This document shows positions 34,120 through 46,761 of a stretch of 64,000 nt of DNA, piece by piece. This stretch comes from Blakeslea trispora (taxonomy: Eukaryota; Mucoromycota; Mucoromycetes; Mucorales; Choanephoraceae), in NCBI GenBank assembly GCA_025331445.1, contig JAIWNE010000048.1:163726-227725 (forward strand). The letters are read 5' to 3'. A program made the translations under genes and the position numbers. A model generated the notes under the pieces. The model saw nothing but the letters and a program-made list of their open reading frames with translations. It was not told where the DNA came from and ran no database searches. The number at the start of each line of letters is the position of its first letter. Within the stretch, counting starts at the first letter, position 1.

Positions 34120-36789
34120 TTATGTACAAGAAAGGGATCCTTTCGTAGGGAGCCCTACAGTCTGCTTGATCATACTGACAAGCGCCGTAGGTTGCTCTGT
34201 CTTTTGTTTCTTTGTGAATCGGGCAATACTATCATTGATTGCTCTCTAGATGAAACAAATTGGTTATTTTCTCTGTACGAAACATCTTCGAATACACTTA
34301 CTTTTTACTCCCATAAACATAAGGACAAGATCTGGAATGAGCATCAGATCGTCGTCACTCTTTAACAAAGAAAGCCTCTTCAACTTAGGGTCTCTCGAGC
34401 CCAAGATGATCTGCTGATCAACCATCCGCTTAAGCTCGAGAGCAAGCTTAGATCGATCACTCAAAGCTTGAGAAGAGCAAGCATCGGGTGATTTGGCTTC
34501 TATTGCTAAAAGACCAACATTGTTCCCTTGGAACTCGTACATGACACAGAAGTCAGGCTTCAGCATTAAACAGGTGTCTTTTTTCTTTGCTGGTTGAAAG
34601 AGAGCTGTTTGCTCAAAGGAATTCTTCCTGTTGACCTAATTGCACTTTATGTTAGAAAATAAATTAGCAAAAAAGAGAAATAATAGTTACTTGGAATGAA
34701 CATAGGTACAATCATTCATGAAGATAACCTGGACCAGTGGAAGAAGGTACTGGTCGATAAAAGGCTCCTCAGTGGTACTAGGAGCCCAGTTATCATTCCC
34801 AACATACCTTCTGGTGACTGCTACAAGAGCCAGGCCTTCTTCACTCTTGGTTTTCTTGGTCAACTTGGCAAGTATACCATCAGCATCTTCTTGTTCTTCT
34901 TCTTCTTTTTTTCTTGCGTTGCTATATCACATAAAATGTCTATTAGCTTTTGTTTTCTTAATTGTTTTTTTTTGACAACTCTTATTACCAATATTCAAAA
35001 AAAAGTGCCATCAAATCAACGCTGAAGTACAACGAGGGGAAAGAGCCTGCAGCTTTTCTAATTTTCTTGAAGAAATTCTCTTCCACCTCCAGGACAAATG
35101 TATTGCGGCTTGAAGGAACATCTAGAACGCAGGAAAGAAGCCTAGCGTTCAGCAGAAAAAGGGGATATACAGTGTGGTTCGAAATAAGCTGCGGATTTGA
35201 AAATCAAATTTAAAGAGTGCATCAGTACAGCTTTTGCCTAATCCAGCCTCTCTTTGATCCAAGCTAAACGCAATTGTTAACGCGTCTGCTTCAGAGCAGG
35301 CCTTTTTTTTTGCCGCTACACGAGATTTGAACTTCATACGAGTCAATGCATCTCAAAAAGTGGACAAAGAGACCTTCTTGCCTGAACCCAAAAATCGACG
35401 ATGCTGAGCCCTAATTAACTCAGTAGGTCAACGACGAACGCTTTGACTAGTCGCGTTCAAACCAGTTTGAGAAAGAAGCCTTTTTCTTCCAGTTGAAGTT
35501 TTGGGAAGAGTGGTTTGTGTTTTCTAAAGTCTTTTATAAGGTGATCGTACAGTTGATTCAGGGAGGTCGAGATCTCTTGAGATTTAAGCAAAGTTTCTTT
35601 TGTACAAGAAAGTGCCTGCTAATCTACCGTAATCGTATTCGGAAAGGTGCTTATTGGCCTCTTTGACAACAGGAGTGGTAGTAGATGTGCTCATTTTATC
35701 ATGTTTATTAAGAAAAAGGTGATGGGAAGATCAACAGAACAACAATGGGTTAGATAATCAAATCGCGGAGTTTACAAAATCCGCAACTTATTTCGACCGA
35801 CTTATGCAAAAGAGAGAGAGAGAAAGAAAACTTACAGGTACAAATTCTCACTGACAGGCTTGCTCTGTCTCACGAGCTGAACAGCTTCTAGTCGCTTAGC
35901 CACAAGCAATTCATGAAGATCGGTTTCTTCGACGCGCCACTGATGAAAGAAAAAAAGCGTTTTAATTAAAGAGAGGGTTTTATTCAGTGTAGAATGAGAT
36001 TGTCAATATAAATTGAGCTTGGTGACACAAAGTAGAATTGTGTCTTAAATAAATGTCTTGATTTAATGATGCATCTAGCTTACGATACATCAAAGAAGAC
36101 AATCAAATTTATTACCCTGTTGAAGCTAACAGTGTCTGGGCCATAGTCATGGCATAAAACCAGTTTTTTCTTGAAGCTCAATGTTTTACTCTTTGAGCAT
36201 ATTGCCTTTTTTGTTGCCTAAATAAAATTCGGTGTCAATAAAAAAAAATTGTAGATCACTTTTGTTTTAGAGATATATTCAAAAAGTTTCACCCTGAAAT
36301 TTATCTGTAATTGACAACTATTCTGCAGGAAATAGACTTGAATGAACCAAGATCTCATGGCTAGAAAGCTCTTTTTTCTTCCCAAGCATACTATGACATC
36401 CTGATTCATGCAAGTTTATTTCCTGCAGAATAGTTGTCAATTACAGATAAATTTTAGGGTGAAACTTTTTGAATATATCTCTATAATTAGACAGATACAA
36501 ACCAATTCTTCCCAAATCAACTTCGCTTTGCCTTTTTCCTATTTACTAGATATCAGAAGCTATGGAAATGCTACAGGAAACTTTCTGTACTTACAACTGT
36601 GACGCCCAGCTCATTTGCACTTCTTACGAACATTCTGTAATAGGACAAGAATTCATCTTCGTCTCCACTTTCGATAAAAGAAAGAGCGTCTTTTTGATTT
36701 TCTTTAAGATAGTCCTCAAAAGAAGGTACTATGTTGTTTTTTTGGCAGTTTTGAATAAAGCGTTTGAATTTTGGATGATATTTATGCAT
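34120..36789 (-). CDS. Unknown eight-exon gene with two transposons in introns
   Basis: The spliced reading begins MHKYHPKFKRFIQNCQKNNI at ATG 36789 and stays open for roughly 440 residues over eight exons to TAA 34120-34122. Segments in order: FEDYLKENQ, EKGKAKLIWEEL, SFKKKLVLCHDYGPDTVSF, WRVEETDLHELLVAKRL, LLSCVLDVPSSRNTF, the acidic EEEEQEDADG, RRYVGNDNWAPSTTEEPFID, DFCVMYEFQGNNVGLLAIEA, and SDRSKLALELKRMVDQQIIL. The last two blocks recall a lineage-expanded Mucorales protein family of unknown function whose members have a conserved E-x-K (IEAKSPD), like nuclease-type folds; that fold idea is a guess. A 212-bp MITE lies in intron 2 and a 635-bp Tc1 derivative in intron 4. Confidence 0.6.
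35170..35804 (-). mobile_element. Tc1-like transposon, copy 2 (internal deletion)
   Basis: Same family as 18102-19453. The left repeat differs at a few bases; the right repeat is eroded at its outer end. About 680 bp of catalytic region are missing, joined at a short shared word (CAGCTTTTG-like). The N-terminal transposase part carries the same TAA, TAG and TGA as copy 1. TA precedes the left end at 35168-35169. It lies inside an intron of the gene at 34120-36789. Confidence 0.88.
36270..36481. mobile_element. MITE with about 77-bp inverted arms
   Basis: 212 bp. Arms start GAGATATATTCAAAAAGTTT and stay nearly perfectly complementary for about 75 bp; a roughly 60-bp centre separates them. TA flanks both ends (36268-36269, 36482-36483). 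The outer 16 bp match the ends of the element at 37298-38260. It lies in intron 2 (36218-36502) of the unknown gene. Confidence 0.9.
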
Positions 36790-37297
36790 TGAAAATCAGT
36801 TAGATAAGAATAGAAGACAAAAAGGCGAAAACATTTATAAAACTATTGTCGCGTAGTAAATGCAAGAACACATAAATAGTGACTTTCAAAAGGCGTACTT
36901 CTTTCTCCTTTTTTTCCACAAATCAGCTGTTTTTCCTGTCCTCTCAGCAGCCCTCTGACACAATGAAACAGGTATACTCCGGCTTGCTATGCTGTTAGGA
37001 AAGTTTTGATATTTTACTCTTTATAACTTACATCACTGCTAAGAAGCAAAGAGTCAAAAGAAACGGTTACACTTCAGAGGAATTGTATGAATAGCTGCAA
37101 GAAAGGCAAGGACGTCTAATGAATGCTCAAGGATATGAAGTTACGAACTAGGCTACAGTATCAGCACTAGATTAGTAACTTTAACTCAAATTATTTCTGT
37201 ATTGGAATATTTGAAGCAACCTACGTTTCATTGTTGTTTAGAACAGTCCTAGTCTCTTACTATACGTACATCTAAATCTCTTGTAAACTTCCTCATA
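36790..37297. other. Intergenic
   Basis: Upstream of the unknown gene, no ORF or repeat supported. Confidence 0.45.
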
Positions 37298-38260
37298 GAG
37301 ATATATTCAAAAATTATCGTCCCGAAAATCGACTTTTTTTTTTCATATCATGACTACCTCATGAGACATGAGTCTACAGAGTTGAGACTACCATGGTTGA
37401 ATAGCGTTTTTCTTCTACTTTCATCTTTACTATTCATTATGCCTCTTAAAAAGTGTTTATACAATCGTGCCTTAGATTCCACTAAATTCTCAGACGAAAT
37501 TTACATCCTAATAAGTCGAATGTACCAGGTACTCATCGATGGGACACTTGAAGAACCTCATACCCAAGCCTTGGACCTACGTACTAGACTAAGTTACATT
37601 CTTGGCATCACGCCTCATGCATCACAAAGAGCGAATGCTATAGCAAATGGCAAAGCGGAAGGTTCCGTAAGTAGACCTGTAGGTCGTCCTTGCAAGAGTC
37701 TTAGAACGGAATATAGTTCTGCCGTAACAAAGATTGTCAAGAATAACAATCAAATAGGCTACCCAAACACAGTCAAAGCGATAGCAGTAGCGTTGAAAGA
37801 CGCCTATTTCTTTGATATATTTCATCAATCACTTTTGAGACATTTTCATGAGCTGAATATGAGATACAAAAATGGTAAAAGGAGACATATTAGACATGAA
37901 GAGAAAGCTTGACGAAGACCTAAAGAGGGTTCCTGAAAACCATCTCCTCAAAGTCTGGAAAGGTTGCATTGTTCAAGCAAGGGTGTACCATCAGGATTTC
38001 CTCAAGTTAAATGAGTCAGAAGAAATTCATAATGTTGAGATGACTTCTTCCTGAGTTTGAATTTGTACAAAATTAATTATCATTTCAAAAAAATTGTTTT
38101 TGTTGCTCATCACATTCAACCTTTTCAATCCTAACAAAAAGTAGATAAAAAAAAATTGACCATTTTTCTGAGCCTAGCGGTACTACTTTCATTAAATTCT
38201 GATAACTGTAACTAGAGAAAATCAAAAATGGGGCGGGGCGATAGTTTTTGAATATATCTC
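37298..38260 (+). mobile_element. Deletion-derivative DNA transposon, GAGATATATTC family
   Basis: 963-bp element with inverted ends GAGATATATTCAAAAA followed by TTATCG or CTATCG, and TA on both sides (37296-37297, 38261-38262), so Tc1/mariner-type target choice. It encodes a transposase remnant. Probably the larger relative of the MITE at 36270-36481. The next Tc1 element begins only 20 bp further on. Confidence 0.85.
37361..38054 (+). pseudogene. Transposase remnant lacking catalytic core
   Basis: ORF 37361-37912 gives an N-terminal DNA-binding-like part: GRPCKSLRTEYSSAVTKIV, IGYPNTVKAIAVAL, SLLRHFHELNMRYKNGKRRH, a pattern from mucoralean DDE transposases just before the first catalytic region. 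The frame then ends. A second frame (37872-38054) looks like the transposase C-terminus. The catalytic middle is missing, so it is not functional. Confidence 0.65.
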
Positions 38261-38280
38261 TATTATAATTCCCGAATGTA

Positions 38281-39602
38281 CAGTGGCACAAGGTTTTGTT
38301 TCGGACACTTCTTTAAATAAAAAACTCCGCATACAAGATGTATGAATCCATAGTGATCCTTATCATGCATATCTACACCTGAGCTCATCAAACTTTTGTC
38401 AAAGAATCCTTAACATGTCTACTTTTAGATTATTCAATTAAAAAGTTTTTATTTATATCTGGTAGGGCCGCCTTCGGCATCAATTACAGCCTGGCACCTA
38501 TTCTTCATACTGTCAACAAGACGCATGAAAAGATCATGGCTGATCTCGTTCCATGCTTCTAGCAAAAGCTCCTTCAATTGGGCTTCATTTTGGACCGTAT
38601 GTCGTCTACTCTCAATCCTCAACTCAAGAGCCCATCACAAATGCTCAATGAGATTTAAGTCTGGGCTTTGTGCAGGCCAGAACTCAAAGCCATTGATCAC
38701 ATGCCTAGTCTTCCAAGCACGAGTAGCAGCAGCAGTATGGCATGTAGCGCCGTCTTCTTGGAAAGTGAAGGTTCTGTATACCTTGGCTGGAAGTGATCAG
38801 CCAAAATTTGGATGTATCGCTCAGAGTCTACTGAGCCATCCACAAACACAAGAGGCCCCGCTCCACCTCTCCAAAAACAACCCCACAGCATCACACTTCC
38901 TTTACCAAACTTTTTGGTAGGTACTGTGAGCTCCTCTTTGTAGGCTTGGCCTTGCTGTCTAATGACTCTCAGGCCGCCGCGATGTCCTTCTATCTCATAA
39001 CGAGACTCATCTGACCAAATGACACTGGCCCATTGATCAGTGGACCAATTGACATGATTCCGGGCCCATTCCAAGCGTTTTTGCTTGTGCTGTGATGTCA
39101 ACGCAGACTTCTTCTTGGCGTAGTAAGAACCGAATTTCATACTACGGAGATATTCAATAACTGTCGCCCTACAGACGTTGACGCCAAATTTCTCCAATTC
39201 AAGCTTGACACCATCAAAGCTCAAGAAAGGATTCTTGGTCACTATGGACCGCAAGTGTCTCAAATCTCTTTCATCGACTTCCATAGGTGCTCCAGAAGAG
39301 GTGCGAGGCAAAGGTGAGTCTGTTTTATCGATGCGAGCAATGATACTGTTCGCAGTCGAAAGAGGTAGTTCAACAAGCTCAGCTATCTCACGCTGAGAAT
39401 GACCGGCGCGATTGAGATAGAAAACTCCCCAATATTTCTCGTCTTTGCGCTCGTTGTAAGGACCATGCTTAGTAGTGTTTGTAACTTTAGGCATTTTGAG
39501 ATTAGAGTAGTTTTAGATGGGTAACAAAAGGTTTATTGAAGTAGTAATCGAGAAAGAAGATAAATAATTTTTGATTGTCCGAAACAAAACCTTGTGCCAC
39601 TG
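38281..39602 (-). mobile_element. Tc1-like transposon, second family, nearly complete
   Basis: 1322 bp with perfect 27-bp inverted repeats (outer part CAGTGGCACAAGGTTTTGTT) and TA on both sides (38279-38280, 39603-39604). Transposase on the minus strand has one frameshift and one stop. Its ends differ from those of the family at 18102 and 35170. Confidence 0.94.
38449..39494 (-). pseudogene. Tc1 transposase with one frameshift and one stop
   Basis: From ATG 39494: paired HTH region (QREIAELVELPLSTANSIIA), then first D in VIWSDESRYEI, CFWRGGAGPLVFVDGS. At about 38765 one base seems lost; after the shift the sequence reads FQEDGATCHT (second D) and SPDLNLIEHL (E), then a TGA where the family has Trp, then an open tail to TAA 38449. 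Only two lesions suggest a young copy. Confidence 0.9.
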
Positions 39603-39715
39603 TAGTACGGATATCTTAAATAAGTAATAGCAAGTCCATATCCCTGTAGCTGTTCCAAGAAAGTATTATCAACAGCTTTTTTCGGATTCGGCAAGCATTT
39701 CTATGGATGCCAATT

Positions 39716-42700
39716 TCAGTATGGACATGACGCGTCGTTATGGCGTTTTTTATGCTTACCTGACCATACACTTTGATTTAAATGCATCATGATATGATCG
39801 GCTGTTCTTTCATCCATATGCTGTACCTCTTCATCATCCACATACAGATGGGACATCATATGAAAAGGTGCATTTCCAGAAGGAGACAACAGACTAGGTG
39901 ATGACCAATTCCTTCTCAACATCTCTTGTCCAGATAATGGACTTGCTAAAGAAGCTGAATAGAGTGGACTATAAAAGTATTCAGATGAAGATCTTCGAGA
40001 ATCCGTTGAATTGATCACAATCTTGGGCACTTTTTTTTCATATTGTTAGAACATAGAATCAAGTAGCAACATACAGGCACTTACCTCCCTCTGGTTTTTG
40101 ATGTTGTTTTGGTGTGGTGACAGATGGATGAAGCCATTGACCTACAATAGCCATACTGTTTCGCTTTTGTGTAGACGGTCTCTTTTGTCTACTCTGACGC
40201 CATGCTAAAAACCTTCTTCTATCGGCCATCATATGGATCAACCCTTGAGCATGTTCAACAGCCAACTGTTGTTCAATCTGACGTTTGATACGAGCACGAC
40301 GAATGAGAGCATCAAATGTGAGGGAAGTAGAGGCATCCACAAGTTGCATGGCTAGGATCGTTAGTACAGATCGAAATTCAATACCTTTTCGAGTAGATGA
40401 GTGGATGATTTCCTATCAAAATGAGATGATGAGAACATACACTGTCTTTTATTTTTTTATGTGTGTATCTTACTTGATACACTTGGGCATATCGCTTTTT
40501 CCTTGATTGAATGGTTTTTGTATCCATGGTAGCTAATTGTTGGTTGACTTGATAGAAATTAAAAGGTTGATCTTTGTTCGATTGGCCAAAGGGATATGAG
40601 AGAGAGGCAGAGTGAGTGGGATTGAGATCGAATCGCTTGGCTGCTTGTATTAGGCTTGCAATACTGTATTTTTCATCATAAATGCGTAATGAAAGTGCAC
40701 CTTCCAGTTGCTAAGTTTATAAGATAAGTGTCTAAAGCATCATCATTCAATCGAATCATGTACTTGCCTGTAGAAATCGTGGTACTTGGCTTATTTGAAT
40801 ATAACCTGTGGCATAAGGATCTTCTTGTGACCAAGCAAGTTTAAAGCTATCACAAACAGAATGATTAAGTCTGATTTCATGACAAAACACAACTTACTCT
40901 CGTAAATCTGATCGTGTAATCAAGGTGAATCGATTTCGTTTATCAAACGCAAATGAAAAGTTGTCAATCACAATCTATACAAGCAAGAGATTATGGTGAA
41001 TATAAGCCAACATTGTCATTTCATTCAACTTGCCATCGTAAACAAATTGACAAAGATATAGGTGCACATGATATAAAACACAGTAAACAGGAAAATGGCA
41101 TCCCTTGGAGATCCACAGTCATTTTCGTTCACACAATCAAAAGGACGAACAAAGAAATCATGCATCAAGGCATCCTTTAGAAAAAAAAAAATTAGTTGTA
41201 ATAAAGAGACATGCACTTGTTGTTCCTTTACCCAATCTTCACCAGTTGTGATTCGAAAGAGAGTCAAGATAGAATTAAACAAGGATCGAAAATTGGCATG
41301 ATCGTTACCATAGGGACCATACCGAGTCAGACCAAAGATTTCTTGAAACAAAACACCAAAGCATAACATGACAAGTCCAAACACACAAGAGACAGACACA
41401 ATAGAAGGAAGAGCACGTCTAGGAGAGTTTAGATGGATAAGCTTAGTGTTGTCTAAACAAACTTTACCGAATCGATTTGAATAATGTGTCGAGTGACTCG
41501 ATACGTTGAACGAGTCGAAATGCAATCCCCACAGAAAACAGTTTACTACAAGATGTCACCATGAACTCCTCCAAGTTATTTTGTCCCATATAAAACTTGA
41601 GGATGAATGTAACAAGAACTAGAGTGGGGGGGGGGTTTAGATATTAAACTATCTGTCATTTTTTTTAGTCTATTACCCAAGCAAACCAAAACGAAATCAT
41701 ATAAATTCCAAGCAATAGATTTCCACTATACAAATGGTCAGTTTTTCTTTCTATTGAAATGAGTGAGTTGAGGTCTTACTTTGGAGAATCCAAATCCAAG
41801 CATTTTGGCTATAATCTCAAAGATATAGAGACCAATACAGATGCCATTCAAAACATCTTGTATGGATAAATAAGTTTGTAGGACATCCAAAAAACAATCC
41901 ACTTACTTTGAATTTGAGTCAGCCATGATGGTTGATAGAGATGTTCAGTAGCAAATATCATGATATTCAACATGATCACATTCGCCATGGCTCGAGCAAA
42001 TCTTCCACGCTTATTGATGACGAGATCATAGAACATGGCTCGGATTGGATTGTTGGGACGAAAGACTCTTCGAGAAGGTTTCAATAAACCCAGTTGTCTC
42101 TGAAGATCTTGAAATTGTCTCTGTTGACTTGTCAATTGAGATAGACCACTGCGCTGCTTGAAGATTTCTAGAAAAACCTAAGAAAAAAATAAAGTTGATA
42201 TCTATCCTTGACAACCTTTCATCTACTTACACCAATAAACAATTGAATGGAACACAAGGAAGCAATAAACATGAATAGCACATAATAAAGTGAATGTACC
42301 ATGGCTTTTTGAGACCAATCAAATTCAGGTGGTTTATCTGATTGAATGCTCATGGCTGTGAACAAGGAGCGAATCTTTAAAGAAAAAAAAGTGAATACAA
42401 GTAAACTAAACATACTACATCCATTCATTTACCCATCCTTCACCTGAAGCATTTTCAAACAAATGTAAAAAGGAAGCACCAAATGTATCATAGGAATAAT
42501 CATATGGATTCTGCCATACACGAGGTACTAAAATACCCATGGTGTCTTTTGAAGCAAATTCAAATAAACACGCCTGCCTCAAAAGTCCCTCATCGTTACA
42601 GGATGCAAATCGACCAGCAAAGAGAACACATCCATAAGTAGCAAACGGCAAGAACACCAACAGATTCAACAGAATCACATCCACCAACTTGGGCAATCCA

Positions 42701-45700
42701 TACACCAAGTCAAGGAAAATACGACGCATGGTCTGTACATGATACATGATACGAAGGATACGCAATGTTCTCAACACACGCAAATAGCTTGCCATCTGAC
42801 TACTTTGGGTCATCAAGACAGCCTGAAGTATCAGATTGACCAGGTCGAGTGCGTTCCAGATGTTTCTGAGATAAGCATGGGGCATCACAATCAGACCATC
42901 TGCTATACTATGGACTGTAATGTTGCCCAAGTAAAGGACAAGCAAGACCATATGAACAGGCTCCAATAGACGATGGATGGCTGCATACTCTGTACGATGA
43001 TAGGCGTCTGACCAAAGGGCCAGTCCTGAGCCCAGACAGATCAACACCACAATACAGGTCTTGTAGATCCAACTTGAGACCCATCGAGTACATACCTGAT
43101 GTGCTCTACTGCCATGTCCAAACATGATGCTGGCATGAAGCAGTTGCAAGTTTTCCATGACGACCGCACTGTTTTCCTTGGCGACATGAGCATCGTAATC
43201 GTTCATAGGTTCTGTGGTGGTGGTTGATGTGGGTTGGAGAGAGGCAATGGATGACTTGCGTTGATGAAGGCTGCTTTGGGTTGATAGGATGGAGGCAGGA
43301 GGTGAGGGTGGGTTGATCCAGGGTGAGGTGGGTGTGTCGAGATTGTCTTCCAGGTAAAACTGTTTGAATTGATGTTTGTTGACATGGGCAATAAGATGAT
43401 GAGGCAAGTGTTTTAGTTCAAGTAGCTTTTTCTGCAAGTAAAGAGAAAGAGGCACGAGTAATCTAATGATGCAAGATGAAGCTTTTAGGGCAAAAATCAC
43501 TCCTTGTTTGTTTGCTTACCTGGTAAAACGATCGAGTTGAAAGTATTCAGGTTTAGATTGTTTACTTTCGAGATATTTTTTGATTTGAATACGTTTGATT
43601 TCTTCATCCTCTAAATCAAAATTTTGCATAATCACTGCCACAAATAGATTCAGCACCAAATCTAATCATAAAAAAAAACATAAGTCTATCGAGATTTCTC
43701 TTGTCTTCTTGTCGTATCTTACAATGTACAATGAAATAGACGAGTCCTATAAACAAAGCAGCAAAAGTAACAGAAGCATATTCTTGACTATGCATGGCAT
43801 CATATAAAATGTCTACCCAATTTTCACCTGTCATGATCTTTATAGAATAAGTTATTCCATACGTTATTTCTTGGAGAAAAATCTTACTTGAAAAATGGAC
43901 AAAAACGCTTGATAGAAACTATCAAATGACATGGCAGCTTCACCTTGAACAAATCCAAAATCACCACCAAACAACTGAACTGAAATAGACGACAGAATAA
44001 ATAAGACCAAAAAGGTAAAACAGGTCAAATTCTGAATGCCTTGACCATCTCCAATGACATCTGACTTGTAGGCATGTAACTTAGTGTAATGAAAAAAAAT
44101 AAAGAAAGAGCAGACTGTACTTACCAATAATTTAAGTACTCCGGGAAACAGAAAGAAAATACGATAGAATCGAATGATAGGGAACAAGATAAAGATAGTA
44201 TGCCAGTTATTTAAAAAGGGTAAACTATCCAAGACAGTGGCCAACACAATCACACTATCCAATTGATTTCGTCTTTTATCTGACCAAAACTTCAATCGAT
44301 CAGAATAACTAGTGATACGAATCAAAAGTTCAATACCAAATAAACAGTCAAAGACCTTTTGAGAGACAACTACAAGATAAATTCCCTTTTTGTCAGTTTT
44401 TTCACAATGATACACATGTAACTTTTTTTTTGTTTACTCTGTAATGTCCATGCATCTGTAGATAGATCGATTGGATACCAAGTCATAGGAAACACACTCA
44501 GCAATGCCAATCCATTCATCATTTGCTTAAAATAAACATGGTGCGATACATGATAACATAGAGCTTGCCATCGATCTTGATCCACAAAAGGTGGTGCCGA
44601 ATCTATCCAATGTTCCTGCAAGTCGTTTCCCTCTTTTGTACGCAAAGTCTGTTTATCTTGCGAAAAGGAAGTGGTGATGACAGCAATAAACATGGGCACG
44701 AGAATAAATGTCATGACATAGATGCAACAAGAGAAAAACAAGGCTGCTCCCCAGGTGGATGTACTGTCCTGTGCGATATACAACAAATCTGTCCAGTTCT
44801 CGGTAGAGATGATGGTAAACATATTGAGCATGGCATATCCCATATGCTGAAAACTCAAATGGCCATACATGGGTTGATTTTGAATGTCTTGAATGCATAC
44901 TTGACCTGTCTGACAATAATAGCCATCCATCCCAGTATAGATCAGTTGCGTCTGAGAGGGCCAATCGAGCGGACCTAGCAGGGTATGATCTGACCAATAA
45001 CCCGCACAGTCCTTGCGTGGTTCAATCAGACGGACTGTCTTGTTGACTACATAAGCACATTGTCGTGTGAATGCATTTGGAAATAAACCAACGGCAGCAA
45101 GAGAAAACAGGACCCAAAAGAACATGAAGAATCCCATCACATTCTTCAACATGTCAATACTAGCATAAATAGAAACCATCAGTGCTTGTGTACCTTCAGT
45201 CAGGGCCAGTAAACGAAACAGACGAAGACAGTTACCTACATAAAGTGGAGGCCATGGATGATAGCATTGTGTTAGCATCAATTGAATCCAATAGGAACTC
45301 AGGGCAATCAAGTCTAGTTGATTGACCAGACTAGCACAATAAGGATCGTGTTGTATCTGGATGACCTGTGGCTCAAAGGATGTGCTTGAGGTATCTGTTG
45401 TGCTAGACAAGAGAGGATGAGAAGAGGAAGGTAGGTTGGATGAGAGATCCGAATGACAGGTAGCGATAGAAGCAGGTCGAATGGCATTCTCTGCTGCAAA
45501 AGAAGTGAGACGATCTCGATAATGATAGGCTGATGGTGTGGATTGTTGTTCTATTTCATCTTCTAATTCAGGTGTATTCACAAGAGCATAGCCCTTTTGT
45601 CGATAAAGAACTCTAGAGAACCAGTGAAAGGAAGGACGTGTCTTGAAGTAGAATCCATAGACAATGATTTTCATCACCATTTCAAGTCTATCCAATGGTT

Positions 45701-46548
45701 CAATTAGTCAACACTCTTGGGGCTTCTTTTGGGGGACATTACGTAAAGATACATTGAATGAAAAGATAAGACAGACTTGTGGGTGTTTTACTTATGGAGC
45801 CAATGAGATTAGGCTCAAGAGACAGTAATAACCATTGAAAAATCAATAAAACAAACATGAAACATTGAAACCAACTATCATGTCATTTAGCCTTTCTTTT
45901 TTTTTTTTTTCGGGAAATCCAGTTTTATCATCATAAACATGTCTAATCTCTCATTCTCATACCTTGAGCCAATCCATTTCCATAATCTGATTCTGATTGA
46001 ACTTGTGGGTAGTATAAGAAAAGGGACCAGCCTTCCAATTGTACAAGTTTCGGTTGAACAGTAGATTTATCTAAAAGTGGATCAGCATGACTCGAGAAAC
46101 CAAAGAGCGATTGAAATGAAATAGCGTCCGAGGCAACATCTACTGATATTCGAATCTCTCTAGGCTCCGAGACTCTACTGTCTATCACACGTTCTGCTAT
46201 CAGTAAAACTAGAGAGTTGAGCCAAGATTTGTTGGTATGGATCGGAAGAGGTATGGATGTGGAAGTAGATGGCTGTTCTTCTTCTTCTTCTATTGTGCTC
46301 TCAATCGATTCATTGTAAATAGAGCCATAAGACATACGGGTTGAATTCAAGAGAGAAGTTGCTTTCTTGGTTACATGAAGATCGAGTCTATCTTGGTAAT
46401 CTAATGCGGACTTTGTTAAGGGTGGATAATAGGCATTGTCCTCGATGGAAGGTCTATCTGAATTAGGTGCAATTAAGGATGTGTTTGACCTGTTGTCTGA
46501 ACTATCGATTTCTGAGCCAAATCGATAATCCTGAAACAAACGGCTCAT
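39716..46548 (-). CDS. CCH1: CCH1 voltage-gated calcium channel alpha subunit
   Basis: Very long multi-exon gene; exon edges only partly resolved, particularly the first joint near 45963. Four homologous six-TM domains can be followed. Pore segments: domain I IISTENWTDLLY (about 44780-44815), II MTGENWVDILY, III ASGEGWVNEWM, IV TTGEDWVKEQ, each with Glu at the filter position. Domain III has a clear S4 (YLRVLRTLRILRIMYHVQTM). The N-terminus (MSRLFQDYRFGSEIDSSDN) and C-terminus are cytosolic and Ser-rich. Cch1 works with Mid1 as the high-affinity calcium uptake channel of the plasma membrane under pheromone, ER or ionic stress. Mid1 is not in the window. Confidence 0.93.
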
Positions 46549-46761
46549 TGTCTAATATAAAAAAAAACAGTAAAAAAAAAAAGAAAAAGAAAGAAAAAAG
46601 CAAAAAATAATATTAAATCTTGAAAGTAATTATGTCAAATAAAAAAAGTGGGACAAATTACGTAATTTTCGAATTTATAACTGGGTGGAAAATTTGCATG
46701 GCTTTCATGAATAGGCTGTGGTGACGTTTTTTTTTCTTTTCTTCTTTCTATTATTATTATA

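Noticed and set aside
36218..36602. Two ORFs with the same 25-residue segment on opposite strands
   Set aside because: They are the two arms of the MITE inverted repeat, not genes.
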